Positions 33,098-42,278 of a stretch of 64,000 bases of DNA are shown here, piece by piece. The notes under the pieces are model-generated. The model did no database searches. It was not told the origin of the DNA and saw nothing but the letters and a program-made list of their open reading frames with translations. How positions within the stretch are numbered: position 1 is the first letter of the stretch; every line of letters begins with the position of its first letter. A program made the translations under genes and the position numbers. The DNA comes from Candidatus Bathyarchaeia archaeon (GTDB lineage Archaea > Thermoproteota > Bathyarchaeia > Bathyarchaeales > Bathyarchaeaceae): contig DATETJ010000002.1 of assembly GCA_035283685.1 (NCBI GenBank), positions 570,277-634,276 on the forward strand. The letters are read 5' to 3'.

Positions 33098-34051
33098 CTA
33101 GTCCTTTCTTAACGATAGGGGAGAGCTTTTTCTTTCTTCCAGCACTAATGTTGTATGTGTGTCTATGACGTCTCTTGAATCATAAAGTCTCAGAAGGAAA
33201 GAATTGTAATCCGACACATCCTTCACTCTCACCGTGGCTAACAGCCCATATTCCTCGCCTGTTCGATAGAGGTCAATTATCTCGGGCATCGAAGCTAGAA
33301 ACTCTCGTGCAACCGCGTCGTAAACGTTTGGGTTCACCTTGATTCTGGCAATGAATTTGGTCGGCAATCCTATTTTGGCGTGGTCCATTTTGAGTGTATG
33401 TCGAAGGATTACGCCCTTTTTCTCCAAGCGCGACAGCCTGTTGAAGACCGCAGGTTGGGAAATAGCAACGCCAAAATGGCGCAATCGTTTACTAAGCTCG
33501 ACTGTTGAAATAGGCAGTGGCGACTTCGCATATGCCGCTTGATTGAGAAGGATCTCAAGCAGCTTCAGGTCCACATCGTCAACTTTGAGAGACTCTTCCT
33601 TCTCCGTTTGAAGGGGAACCCCGGATTCTTTGAAGATTTTTATTGCGTTCACAACTCTGTACTTCTTGAAGTAACTTCTGCCCATAGCGTCATCTACTCT
33701 CTTCAAAATCCTGCTAAAATGCTCATCATCGACTAGCCTAAACCTGCCAAAGAGCGAGAATTCTCCGGCGATTCCATCTAACAGATCGCAAGAAGCTGTT
33801 TCTCCCAGCATCTTTGCAAGCCACGGCTCATGCGGGTTGGTCTTCAACTCAAAAAAGACTGTGCGCCCAATCCCTGAGAGCCTAGGATCGACAACAATCA
33901 TTGATCCTAAGATAATACCATCAGCAAAAAGCCTTTCAACTCTGTCTTTGACGGCAAAACGGGACAACTTGGATTTCCTACTGATTTCAGTCAACGATGT
34001 TCGACTGTTTTCAAGTAGAATCTGAATGATAAGCTGGTCATACCGGTCCAT
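33098..34051 (-). CDS. Tandem Lrp/AsnC-type transcription regulator
   Basis: 317 residues made of two Lrp-like halves. The first has an HTH (DQLIIQILLENSRTSLTEISRKSKLSRFAVKDRVERL) and a RAM-like sensing part. The second has another HTH (LKLLEILLNQAAYAKSPLPISTVELSKRL, QPAVFNRLSRLEKKGVI) and a second RAM-like part (FIARIKVNPNVYDAVAREFLASMPEIIDLYRTGEEYGLLATVRV). Duplicated archaeal Lrp proteins usually sense an amino acid. Its gene diverges from SAH hydrolase, which makes that gene, and possibly its own, likely targets. Confidence 0.82.
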   Translation of the reverse strand: MDRYDQLIIQILLENSRTSLTEISRKSKLSRFAVKDRVERLFADGIILGSMIVVDPRLSGIGRTVFFELKTNPHEPWLAKMLGETASCDLLDGIAGEFSLFGRFRLVDDEHFSRILKRVDDAMGRSYFKKYRVVNAIKIFKESGVPLQTEKEESLKVDDVDLKLLEILLNQAAYAKSPLPISTVELSKRLRHFGVAISQPAVFNRLSRLEKKGVILRHTLKMDHAKIGLPTKFIARIKVNPNVYDAVAREFLASMPEIIDLYRTGEEYGLLATVRVKDVSDYNSFLLRLYDSRDVIDTHTTLVLEERKSSPLSLRKD

Positions 34052-34163
34052 TTGCCCTCACACCTCATTTTGAATAAATTGTTACCGTCAACGGCTATCA
34101 CTAAACGGTTTATAACCAGATCGGAAAAGATATAAATATTTCGTGATATAACGATGAAAACCA
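34052..34163. promoter_or_regulatory. Divergent promoter, Lrp-like gene and SAH hydrolase
   Basis: 112 bases. GATATAAATATTTCG at about 34128-34142 is a strong TATA box for the rightward gene; 26 bases on, initiation would fall next to GTG 34164, implying a leaderless or very short leader. The leftward TATA may be the TTTATAACC/GGTTATAAA element near 34109-34117. AT-rich flanks typical of Lrp sites are present, but no clear operator was seen. Confidence 0.5.
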
Positions 34164-35429
34164 GTGAAACACAAAATGGAGTTCAAAGTTAAAGATTTGT
34201 CACTGGCTGAGCAGGGCAATCTTCTCATAGAATGGGCTTCAGCTCACATGCCCGTTTTGAATCAGATCAAACAGCGATTTGAGAAACAAAAACCATTGAA
34301 AGGGGCTGTCCTCGGCGCTTGCCTGCATGTCACTAAGGAAACAGCAGTTCTTGTTCAAACGTTGAAGGCAGGCGGAGCGAGAATTGCGTTGTGCGGTTCC
34401 AACCCCCTGTCCACTCAGGACGAGGTGGCTGCTGCATTGGCTAAGATGGGCGTGAACGTCTATGCTTGGCGTGGCGAAACGACAGACGAATACTACTGGT
34501 GCGTCAACAAGGTAATCGATCACAAACCAATAATCACGTTGGACGACGGCGCCGACCTAGTAGGCACTCTGCATTCCAAGCGCACAGAAGTCATGAAAGC
34601 TGTTAAAGGAGGCACCGAAGAGACAACCACAGGCGTAGTGCGCTTAAGAGCAATGGAAAAAGCGAAAGCCCTCAGATACCCAATCATTGCAGTAAATGAT
34701 GCCTACACAAAGTATCTCTTCGACAACCGCTACGGCACGGGACAAAGCACAATAGACGGCATACTCCGCGCCACCAACGTACTGTTAGCAGGCAAGAACT
34801 TTGTGGTGTGCGGGTACGGTTGGGGCGGACGCGGCTTAGCCGCAAGAGCCCGAGGCATGGGTGCACATGTAATCGTGACCGAGGTAAACCCCGTAAGAGC
34901 GTTGGAGGCAGCGATGGACGGCTTTCAAGTCATGTCATTGAGTGAAGCCGCAGCAGCGGGCGACATATTTGTAACAGTCACAGGCGACACCAGCATCGTC
35001 AGAAAGGAGCACATGACAAAAATGAAAGACGGCGCTGTACTTGCCAACAGTGGGCATTTCAACGTGGAAATTAACATTCCAGACCTTGAAAGCCTTGCTG
35101 TCTCGAAGCGGACGCTTCGTCCAAACCTTGAGGAATACCAGTTGAAAAGCGGCAGGAAACTGTATCTTCTGGCTGAAGGACGGCTAGTGAACCTTGCCTC
35201 TGCTGAAGGTCATCCGTCAGAAGTCATGGACATGTCTTTCGCTAATCAAGCGCTGTGCGCGGAATACTTGATGAAAGCAAAGAAGCTTGAGACCAAAGTG
35301 CACAATGTACCCAAGGAAATCGACGACACGGTGGCAACGTTAAAACTGAAATCCATGAACATAAAGATCGACACACTCACACAGGAACAAAGGAAGTACA
35401 TTGCCTCTTGGGAAGAAGGAACTATCTGA
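34164..35429 (+). CDS. ahcY: S-adenosylhomocysteine hydrolase
   Basis: 421 residues; reversibly hydrolyses S-adenosylhomocysteine to adenosine and homocysteine using bound NAD. Visible landmarks are [43 protein letters not shown], the NAD-binding [41 protein letters not shown] and the C-terminal [10 protein letters not shown]. The archaeal form lacks the ~40-residue insert of plant and bacterial enzymes, as here. The start is GTG 34164 or ATG 34176; no ribosome binding site is present, consistent with a leaderless message. Confidence 0.95.
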   Translation: MKHKMEFKVKDLSLAEQGNLLIEWASAHMPVLNQIKQRFEKQKPLKGAVLGACLHVTKETAVLVQTLKAGGARIALCGSNPLSTQDEVAAALAKMGVNVYAWRGETTDEYYWCVNKVIDHKPIITLDDGADLVGTLHSKRTEVMKAVKGGTEETTTGVVRLRAMEKAKALRYPIIAVNDAYTKYLFDNRYGTGQSTIDGILRATNVLLAGKNFVVCGYGWGGRGLAARARGMGAHVIVTEVNPVRALEAAMDGFQVMSLSEAAAAGDIFVTVTGDTSIVRKEHMTKMKDGAVLANSGHFNVEINIPDLESLAVSKRTLRPNLEEYQLKSGRKLYLLAEGRLVNLASAEGHPSEVMDMSFANQALCAEYLMKAKKLETKVHNVPKEIDDTVATLKLKSMNIKIDTLTQEQRKYIASWEEGTI

Positions 35430-35494
35430 TTTTTAACAATAAACCTTATAATAGGGTTGTTTTCTAAACATGGCTAAATTGGTGGTGAAAATTT

Positions 35495-35815
35495 ATGAGC
35501 AAAGATCAAGCGATAGGCGGATTAATCTTTATCGTTTGCGTAGTCCTCATAATAGGGTACATCGCGGGCATGTTTTTCTATGATCCCTACATCAAGAAAA
35601 ACCTAATCGACTTGGGGGGACTTGATGTTCGATATTGGCTTGTCGCAACTCCAGTGCTGATAGCCTTCGTCGCAGTGTTAGGCATCGGCGCGTGGATCGG
35701 CTGGACAATGGCTACAACTCCGCCTCCGAAACCCATTGAAGAAATAGAAGCTGAAGAGAAGAAAGAAGAGGAAAAGCCGGAAGGAGAAGCTAAGGCGGCA
35801 GAGAAAAAGAAGTAA
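35495..35815 (+). CDS. Small two-helix membrane protein with charged tail
   Basis: 106 residues. Two transmembrane helices (GLIFIVCVVLIIGYIAGMFF and WLVATPVLIAFVAVLGIGAWIGWTM) are followed by a proline hinge (TTPPPKP) and a tail of Glu/Lys repeats. Strong GGTGGTGA ribosome binding site before ATG 35495. No family recognised. The neighbours are SAH hydrolase upstream and a sugar nucleotidyltransferase downstream; co-transcription with either is possible. Confidence 0.72.
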   Translation: MSKDQAIGGLIFIVCVVLIIGYIAGMFFYDPYIKKNLIDLGGLDVRYWLVATPVLIAFVAVLGIGAWIGWTMATTPPPKPIEEIEAEEKKEEEKPEGEAKAAEKKK

Positions 35816-35881
35816 TGACCAGCGAAAACCGCCTCCTCCAACTTCCCCATTGTGTGTCTTTTCTGCAGAGGTGATTCCCAG

Positions 35882-36637
35882 TTGGGCGATGTCAAAGGCT
35901 TGGTCTTGTGCGGTGGACCGGGCACTCGACTACGTCCCATCACATATTATTTCAACAAGGCTCTTATCCCCATCGGGTTGAAACAGAAGCCGCTGCTCGA
36001 ATACGTTGTTAGACTGCTCAAGTTTCACGGCGTCGACGACCTAGCCTTCCTGGTGGACTACAAGGCTGAGCAAATTGTAAACTATTTTGACAATGGTTCA
36101 AGGTTCGACGTTAAAATCTCGTATATACGAGATATGCCTGAGCTCAAGGGCACCGCTGGTTCAGTGCTTAACGCTTTCAAACAAGGATTCGCAAGCCCGA
36201 GCGACACGTTGTTGGTTTATTATGGCGACATTGTCACAACTATGGATCTGAAGAAGCTTCTTGACTTTCACAGGCTTAAGAAAGCTGTGGCAACTATTGC
36301 TTTAGCGTCAGGCTTCACTGTTAGAGTCGGCTTGGCTGACGTTGACAGCGACAGCAAACTGCTGGGCTTCGAGGAAAAGCCCAAGTTGGACAAACCTGTT
36401 AGCATCGGAATCATGGTTCTCGAAAGCGAAACCCTCAAGACCATTGAAGCGCTTTTTCCGAAGAAGCGTGGAGTCGATCTTATGGGCGACGTTGTCCCCA
36501 ACCTTGTTCAAAGCGGAGCGCCAATTTACGGCTATCTGTCAGATGCATTTTGGTATGATGTGGGCAGCACAGAAGCTTACGAAAAGCTCGACCACCAGTT
36601 TTTAGAGAAATCGCTCGACTTCCTGTTCAAAAAGTGA
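35882..36637 (+). CDS. Sugar-phosphate nucleotidyltransferase
   Basis: About 252 residues of the NTP-transferase family that makes NDP-sugars, such as GDP-mannose, UDP-glucose or dTDP-glucose. The nucleotide loop LVLCGGPGTRLRPIT, PIGLKQKPLLEYVV, ELKGTAGSVLNAF and the metal-site YYGDIVTT are present, and SDAFWYDVGSTEAYEKL closes the domain. TTG 35882 is preferred because AGAGGTGA lies seven bases upstream; an ATG at 35852 would add ten unlikely residues. It lacks the C-terminal left-handed beta-helix of longer relatives. The sugar is not determinable here. Confidence 0.85.
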   Translation: MGDVKGLVLCGGPGTRLRPITYYFNKALIPIGLKQKPLLEYVVRLLKFHGVDDLAFLVDYKAEQIVNYFDNGSRFDVKISYIRDMPELKGTAGSVLNAFKQGFASPSDTLLVYYGDIVTTMDLKKLLDFHRLKKAVATIALASGFTVRVGLADVDSDSKLLGFEEKPKLDKPVSIGIMVLESETLKTIEALFPKKRGVDLMGDVVPNLVQSGAPIYGYLSDAFWYDVGSTEAYEKLDHQFLEKSLDFLFKK

Positions 36638-36708
36638 AGCCTCTCCCAGTTTTCGATGTTTAAAAGTTAATAGTCGAAAATCCTCATTTGTGGTGTGGAA
36701 GCCCAGTT

Positions 36709-38358
36709 ATGCCCACAACAAGCCTAGAGCTGCCCTTCGCCGCGTCAACTAAAGAGAGAACCAAAGCCTTCACGCCAAGCATGGAGGTTGCCGCAATGCT
36801 TCTCCTAGCCGAAGCCAAGCGTCGAAAGCGAGGGCTGCTTGGCACTGCCGCAGCAAAGATATCGTTTGTATCAAAGCTTCATTATCCGTTGTGGGCTGTG
36901 CCGTCGGAAAACGTGTCTTTGATAGTTGACGGTCTAGGACTCTTTCCATCAGTAATCGCTAAACAACAGCTTCCGGACATAACGCTGTTTGTCGAGGATG
37001 TTGAGCGAGGAGCGTCAATTCGAGAACTTTTCCGAAACGCGTTGGAGAAGAATTTGAACACGTTCAATGACTTTGCTGGGCGCGTCCACGTTCAAATGGA
37101 TGCATTGATAGCCGACAAGGCCTTGTTGACCGCACTGTCTGAGTATGTGAAGGAAGCCTCAACCGAAAAATTGAACAGTAATTCCGTTATTGTTTTGGCG
37201 CCACCTAAGCTCGACTTGCAGGCAGCGACTGAGACCGCAAGGTTATCGCAGGATCTTCATAAGCAGATTCAGTCTGAGATAGACAGCTTGGATTATGCAA
37301 GAAGTCTGCTGCAGGAGACAATGAAGTTTCATGAGCAGATGATCCTGACGGAAATCAGACATACGCGTGAGTCTTATGACGCTCAGATCGCCTCGATTAA
37401 GCCAGCTGTGGAGAAGAAAGTAGACCAGCTACTGAAGGAACGAGATGCTCGCGTTGCAAAAATGAATCGAGTTGCAGAGACAGAGCTGAAAGGGAAGGAA
37501 AGGGAAAAGGAGAAGCGGGATCGTGAACTGCAAAGGCTGGATCTGAACAGGGCTGATTTGGTCAGAAAGCGAGAGGCTCGAAGCCGGAAACATGACAAGA
37601 TAGGTGAGGCGCACTGGGAGCACAGAATCCGAGCCGGTGAAAACAGATCCGGTGAGCTGAAAGCAAGAATACGTGCTCTTGCAGAATTCATTGAAAAAAC
37701 TCGTGCTCAAGCTGACGCTGACGTTGAGAGAATGAAGCAAGGCTATCAATGGTTGATTGACCAAGAAAGGCGAAAAATAACTGATGTTGAAGCCCAACGC
37801 GATGAAAAAACTGAAGCCAAACAGAGAGAGAATGAGGGGCTTAAGCTTGTCGTTGAGAAAGTCAAGGAACGAATCGAGGTGCTGAGTAACAGAAAGGCGG
37901 AAGAGGCGGAGGAACTTGAGAGATTAGGGATTGCTTCACAGTTCAGTGATATTACACTTCTCTGCCTGCCATTCTACTTAGTCGGCTACCACGCCGGAAA
38001 AACAACGGGGTTTCACATTTTTCCACCTCTCAAAGTCATGAGTTCTGAAGGCGTTGTAGCAACTATTCGCAAGAAGCTTGGTGACTTCAGAGCCGTCTCA
38101 AGGGTCAGACTGTTTCTGCAGCCGAGATCTAAGGCATTGAGTCGAATGTTCGATTTCATAGCTGAAGAAAAGATGAAGTCGGACAAAGTGTTCAGTCAAA
38201 ATTTGCTCGAAGCTGCTGCATCAGGCAATATACTGCTAAAAGACAGCTTTAAGGATATGTTGATCAAAGGCGTTGCTGAACTGAAGGCTGAGGACTGGAT
38301 AACCCCGAAAGAAGAAAACTTTGTGAAGGCATGGATAGAGGCGAGAGCAAGTGGCTGA
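36709..38358 (+). CDS. Large coiled-coil protein paired with AAA+ ATPase
   Basis: About 549 residues, family not recognised. An N-terminal globular part (1-165) includes MEVAAMLLLAEAKRRKRG and SKLHYPLWAVPSENVSLIVDGLGLF. A long, highly charged coiled coil of roughly residues 175-405 is full of heptads (EREKEKRDRELQRLDLNRADLVRKREAR, KRENEGL-type). A C-terminal globular part follows, with FSDITLLCLPFYLVGYH and FHIFPPLKVMSS. No membrane helix or signal peptide. It ends eight bases inside the ATPase gene, so the two are translationally coupled and probably form a complex. Confidence 0.68.
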   Translation: MPTTSLELPFAASTKERTKAFTPSMEVAAMLLLAEAKRRKRGLLGTAAAKISFVSKLHYPLWAVPSENVSLIVDGLGLFPSVIAKQQLPDITLFVEDVERGASIRELFRNALEKNLNTFNDFAGRVHVQMDALIADKALLTALSEYVKEASTEKLNSNSVIVLAPPKLDLQAATETARLSQDLHKQIQSEIDSLDYARSLLQETMKFHEQMILTEIRHTRESYDAQIASIKPAVEKKVDQLLKERDARVAKMNRVAETELKGKEREKEKRDRELQRLDLNRADLVRKREARSRKHDKIGEAHWEHRIRAGENRSGELKARIRALAEFIEKTRAQADADVERMKQGYQWLIDQERRKITDVEAQRDEKTEAKQRENEGLKLVVEKVKERIEVLSNRKAEEAEELERLGIASQFSDITLLCLPFYLVGYHAGKTTGFHIFPPLKVMSSEGVVATIRKKLGDFRAVSRVRLFLQPRSKALSRMFDFIAEEKMKSDKVFSQNLLEAAASGNILLKDSFKDMLIKGVAELKAEDWITPKEENFVKAWIEARASG

Positions 38359-40111
38359 TGAAGACAACGTAATAGAACGAAGAATCTTGCTGAGACGCAG
38401 TTTCCCGCGTCAGCAGCTTTTTGAAATCGGCAAGGAACTTGCTTTGCCATATTTTGAACGTGTCGAAAACGCTTGGCGCGTTGACGAGGTTCAAGCTGCA
38501 TTTGAAATCGCCTCGAACATAAATGATGTCAAGCTCAAAGAAGTCTTTCAAAGCCATAAGCCGCGTGAATGGATAACGTTCAGAGGCAAGCACTACACAT
38601 TTGAAGATGGCGCGTTGCTGCTTGAGGGTTCTTGGAAAGCAATTGAGAATAACCTGCGTCAAGTCACCAAGCAGCACGGGAAAAACGGGCAAGACATCGT
38701 GAAAGTCTTTCTAGCGCAGGGCAAAGGCTGCAGCGTGAAGGATTTAACCTCACATTTGAAACGCGAAGTCGACCCAGTTCCCGTAATCGAGGAACTCGAA
38801 AGAATGAAAATCATCGCAGTTTCATATCAAGGCGACGGGTACAAAGAGTGGAGGATTCCAGAAGAAATTTCTCCGCTAATTCAGGGGAAGCTGGGAATGG
38901 CTGCTCCCGAACCTGCACCAACCACCACTACTGTTGCAGATCAGCCAATTGGTTCTGTCGACATTGGCGAAGTTGACTACTTGGCGCTGGAGCGACAAGA
39001 AATCGAGAAGATGGACGCTGAGCTAAACCAGCACCTGAACAACGTGGTGAAGACTCGCCTCGACTCAACCATTCGCTTTGGCAAAACCTTTTCAGCCCCC
39101 GCCTTGGCAGACTATCTGCTGAAGCTTTTCGGTCCAGTTCTCTACTTCGACAGCCTGCTCAGCATCACCCAGCAGTATGGCTTAGCCAACGTGGATATTG
39201 TTCACGAACGAGGTAAAACTGGCATGCGCACAGGTTGGAACCTTTCACTCTTTGGCGAGCCAGGCACAGGCAAGAGCTTTTCCACCAGAGACATGATCTT
39301 GGGCAAGCCTGACGCCAAGGTTTTTTCGCACGGCATTCCTGGACGCAACCGTTACGCTGGCGGCATCACACCAGCACGTTTTATCAGGATGGGACAAGCG
39401 TACGTGGGTCGAACCTTCAATTTCATTGTGCCCGAATTCAACGATTGGTTCAAGTACAAGGGCATGGTTGAGCCACTGAAACTGGCGATGGAACGCGGCG
39501 AAATTAAATATGAACTGCATCGCGAAGTCATCGGACCGTACAGGTTCGATAATTTCTTCAGTGTCAACTATAACGTTGCCACCTATGCTCGAGGTTATGA
39601 AGTTACGGTTCAAGACCCGAACTTTAACGCGATTGAAGACCGCATGTTATGCAGGTTGCACAGACTTACCAAGCAGCGGTTCATTGAAATCGCCCAGAGC
39701 CAGATGCGGCTGGCTTTTGGCGAAATCGACATTGAGAAGGGTGCTAAGCAAATACGGGATCACTTGGCGCTTGTCTATGCAATTGAGACTGGTCACCCTT
39801 TGGTTGCGTCTCGATTCAGTCCCAAGCCTGTTTTGATCACGCCTAAAGCCTACGAGATGGTTGAGAAGGCTCGTAACGCTATTTTGGAGCGCATTCCACG
39901 CGAGTTTGTGACTTTTTCGGCCCGTTTAGAGGACAGAGCCATACGGTTTGCGTCTGCCGCATCTTTGCTCAACTACTTCCAATCCGATTCTGAGAATGTT
40001 CCAGTCAGCGAAGACGCCTTGAAGTACGCTGTTCAACTGTATGTTGAAGAAGCCTCAGTACGCTCAAGACAGGAGTTCAAGCCTGAAGAAGTCTTGGCGA
40101 AAGTCTTCTAG
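38351..40111 (+). CDS. Unusual AAA+ ATPase with N-terminal wHTH-like region
   Basis: 586 residues, GTG start. The N-terminal half has helical, winged-helix-like segments (residues about 105-160). The ATPase core has Walker A FGEPGTGKSF (301-310). The Walker B position reads FNFIVPEFND (357-363), with Pro in place of the first acidic residue but a glutamate kept. A sensor-1-like FFSVNYN is near 402-408 and a possible arginine finger is in EDRMLCRLHR. The C-terminal helical lid (FVTFSARLEDRAIRFASAASLLN) resembles the end of MCM-type AAA+ domains. Function unknown; coupled to the coiled-coil gene. Confidence 0.7.
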   Translation: MADEDNVIERRILLRRSFPRQQLFEIGKELALPYFERVENAWRVDEVQAAFEIASNINDVKLKEVFQSHKPREWITFRGKHYTFEDGALLLEGSWKAIENNLRQVTKQHGKNGQDIVKVFLAQGKGCSVKDLTSHLKREVDPVPVIEELERMKIIAVSYQGDGYKEWRIPEEISPLIQGKLGMAAPEPAPTTTTVADQPIGSVDIGEVDYLALERQEIEKMDAELNQHLNNVVKTRLDSTIRFGKTFSAPALADYLLKLFGPVLYFDSLLSITQQYGLANVDIVHERGKTGMRTGWNLSLFGEPGTGKSFSTRDMILGKPDAKVFSHGIPGRNRYAGGITPARFIRMGQAYVGRTFNFIVPEFNDWFKYKGMVEPLKLAMERGEIKYELHREVIGPYRFDNFFSVNYNVATYARGYEVTVQDPNFNAIEDRMLCRLHRLTKQRFIEIAQSQMRLAFGEIDIEKGAKQIRDHLALVYAIETGHPLVASRFSPKPVLITPKAYEMVEKARNAILERIPREFVTFSARLEDRAIRFASAASLLNYFQSDSENVPVSEDALKYAVQLYVEEASVRSRQEFKPEEVLAKVF

Positions 40112-40183
40112 ATTTCCAGTGAGTCTGCGTTGTCATTGTAGATTCCTTCAGCCATTAACTGTATCAACGTGCAAGTCGAGAGA

Positions 40184-40867
40184 TTACTGCTTTCCTAGCG
40201 CGTGTTTGACTGCCACATCTTTCTCAATGTGTTTGAGTCGGAACTTGTCGCCGCAGACGGGGCAAGTCAAAGCTTGGCCTGTGTCGATTTCCTTTTTCTT
40301 TATTTTTGGCTTTTGTCTTTCTTGTTGCTGTAAGGCCTCAAGCTTTTCTTCTGCTGTGGTTGTTGACAGTGTCCATGCTCGTTCAAGTAGGAACAGAGTT
40401 ATGCTGGCCTTTTCATCCTCCGCCTTGGTTAATGTGACCCAGTGTTTGCCCGGCGCAGTTTTCCCTGTCGCTTCTTCGTACGCTTTGATTTCGTAGTTTT
40501 CTCGAATAACGGATGGAATCTCGTCTAAGGAGGCCACGACCTTCCGTGATATTTTGTCGCTTTCATCAACTCTAGTCAAGGATATGATATCGTAAAGCCA
40601 GCCTGTTCTTTGGCTCAGCTGAAACAACATTGTGTTGCCTTCAAGCTGGGCGAAGCGTGTGCCAGCTGGGCACTTGATAGCTTTAACCATGACTTTTCCA
40701 AGTTCGCTGTCTCTGCACGTTTTGAACAGCCAGTTTCCAGTGAGAAAATCGTGGATCCTGTAGAAACAAACTTCACCGTGGCGGAGTTGCCGAAGACTCA
40801 TGTCATACCAAGCGTCGTTGGGTCGTTCTTCGATTTTGGTGATCTTGATCTGTTTCACATAGCTCAT
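40184..40867 (-). CDS. Unknown protein with C-terminal zinc finger
   Basis: 227 residues. The main body is an alpha/beta domain without recognised family (GEVCFYRIHDFLTGNWLFKTC, QRTGWLYDIISLTRVDESDKISRKVV). The last 25 residues form a probable zinc ribbon or C2H2-type finger: CPVCGDKFRLKHIEKDVAVKH. Before it lies a Lys/Glu/Gln-rich linker. It is convergent with the AAA+ gene and stops 72 bases from it. A nucleic-acid or protein adaptor role is plausible but not shown. Confidence 0.6.
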   Translation of the reverse strand: MSYVKQIKITKIEERPNDAWYDMSLRQLRHGEVCFYRIHDFLTGNWLFKTCRDSELGKVMVKAIKCPAGTRFAQLEGNTMLFQLSQRTGWLYDIISLTRVDESDKISRKVVASLDEIPSVIRENYEIKAYEEATGKTAPGKHWVTLTKAEDEKASITLFLLERAWTLSTTTAEEKLEALQQQERQKPKIKKKEIDTGQALTCPVCGDKFRLKHIEKDVAVKHALGKQ

Positions 40868-40970
40868 TATGTTTAACCCTCACCTCACACTGGTCTATCA
40901 CCAGTATCACAACAACACTCTTATTCTGACTTTTCCTCTATCTTAATACAGACTAAGCGGCCCATCCCTC

Positions 40971-41432
40971 ATGTCTAATACAAGAATGCGTCTTCTTGGT
41001 GTTTTTTACATTGCTGAAGGCGTCTCGTTTCTTGCCTATTCAGCATGGCGGTTATGGATACAGCCTTTGGAATTCTATCGGGCTCCTCCCATTCTTGAGC
41101 TTCTGGCAAAGATTTTCATGTCTCTCATGTTTGTAGCTGGGGTTTTCTACATTTCGCGAGCGCCCGGCATCATCAACGGGTTATTCAAGTCTAGAAGCCC
41201 AGACGTCGCTGCTTCGGTCCTTTCGATACCGTTATGGTTTTTTCCAGCGCTGATATCCTTGGGCAATGCCGCAACATATCTAACATCGCCGTACATGCCT
41301 GCAGAGCTGCGACCTGTCGGCTTCTATTATGTTCAATCTGCGTTTCTGTTCATTGTAACAGGCGTCTTCAATGTACTGGGTTTATACTTATCCATAAGTC
41401 TCCTCAGAACTAGATCAAGCCCTCGCGCTTAG
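40971..41432 (+). CDS. Four-helix membrane protein, unknown function
   Basis: 153 residues, ATG start. Hydrophobic helices lie at about residues 6-26, 43-63, 82-106 and 122-146 (GVFYIAEGVSFLAYSAW, IFMSLMFVAGVFYISRA, SVLSIPLWFFPALISLGNAATYL, FLFIVTGVFNVLGLYLSISLL). Loops are short and basic on the inside. No signature motif. Confidence 0.6.
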   Translation: MSNTRMRLLGVFYIAEGVSFLAYSAWRLWIQPLEFYRAPPILELLAKIFMSLMFVAGVFYISRAPGIINGLFKSRSPDVAASVLSIPLWFFPALISLGNAATYLTSPYMPAELRPVGFYYVQSAFLFIVTGVFNVLGLYLSISLLRTRSSPRA

Positions 41433-41457
41433 ACAGATCCTTGTTAAGCCGTTTTTC

Positions 41458-41973
41458 TCACCAAGGCTTCCAAGACTGTGGAGAAAACGGTCTTGACGTC
41501 GAATAATACTGTTTTCTACGCTGCCCCAGCGCAAGATCGACAAATTCTGGCAACACAAAGCTAACAAACTCTGGATTCGGGGTGCCCCAGCGAAGACCTA
41601 CACAAGACGGGTCAACATACACGTATAATTTCATGCTCGTCAAAGGGTATTCCGCTTCTTTAGGGCGCCCGTATCGCGGCTTGTCAGAAATCTTGAAAGG
41701 CCACAACTTGCATGCCGCTGGCTTCATATGTTGCATTGAGCACAGCCAACTGTTGTAGTGGTTTTGCAAAAACACGCAGGTGCCGTCGTTTTTACGCCTC
41801 AGATAGAGTCGGCTTAAGCCGGGTATCGTGTAGTCTACGCCATAGGTCTTGACTATGTTTACCCACTCGGGAAAATCCAAGACCACGTCAAAGCCTTTGC
41901 AGCATAAACCGCAACCATTGCAATTCCAGGATTCGATGTAACGCCAAGGAACGGGCAACATGGCCAAAATCAA
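41458..41973 (-). CDS. YkgJ-family cysteine-cluster protein
   Basis: 171 residues with the CxxCxxCC-type metal-binding cluster near the N-terminus (CNGCGLCCKGFDVVL) and later cysteines WLCSMQHMKPAACKLWPF. This is the layout of the YkgJ/UPF0153 family thought to bind zinc or iron. The sequence FLQNHYNSWLCSMQHMKPAACKLWPFKIS is particularly diagnostic. Its role is unknown, though family members have been linked to protein or RNA modification. Two or three in-frame ATG codons near the start leave the first few residues uncertain. Confidence 0.8.
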   Translation of the reverse strand: MILAMLPVPWRYIESWNCNGCGLCCKGFDVVLDFPEWVNIVKTYGVDYTIPGLSRLYLRRKNDGTCVFLQNHYNSWLCSMQHMKPAACKLWPFKISDKPRYGRPKEAEYPLTSMKLYVYVDPSCVGLRWGTPNPEFVSFVLPEFVDLALGQRRKQYYSTSRPFSPQSWKPW

Positions 41974-42278
41974 GATTAAAATTCGAACGGTACGTTCTAA
42001 TAAGCCTAACTCCGCGTGAGTTCTTCAGCTTTGCTTCTTCAGAATGTGGGTTCTCAGAATGTTCTCGAGTTTCGGTAGCACCCACAAGCATTTTGATACT
42101 CCGTCTTCAACTATGTTGACGTACATGAACACTCAAGATGTTAATTCGTAAGAGTTAATATACCCGTTATTTCTCGTTCTGATATATGTTCGACTCTAGA
42201 CCTTTTCAAACGATTCTTAAATCTCAGCGGAATCGTGAAAGAAGGCGCTAGAGCAGATCCGTCTCCTTCTTTCGCAAA
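41974..42278. other. Intergenic region with a terminator-like hairpin
   Basis: 305 bases. GAAAGAAGG (42237-42245) and CCTTCTTTC (42265-42273) are perfect 9-base arms around a 19-base loop, just past the stop of the pilus-cluster gene at 42279, so probably its transcript end on the minus strand. The remaining part is AT-rich (TTAATATACCCG near 42154), possibly promoter sequence for the leftward YkgJ gene. No gene seen. Confidence 0.5.

Noticed and set aside
36268..36501. ORF antisense to the nucleotidyltransferase
   Set aside because: Serine-rich shadow; the opposite frame is a full conserved enzyme.
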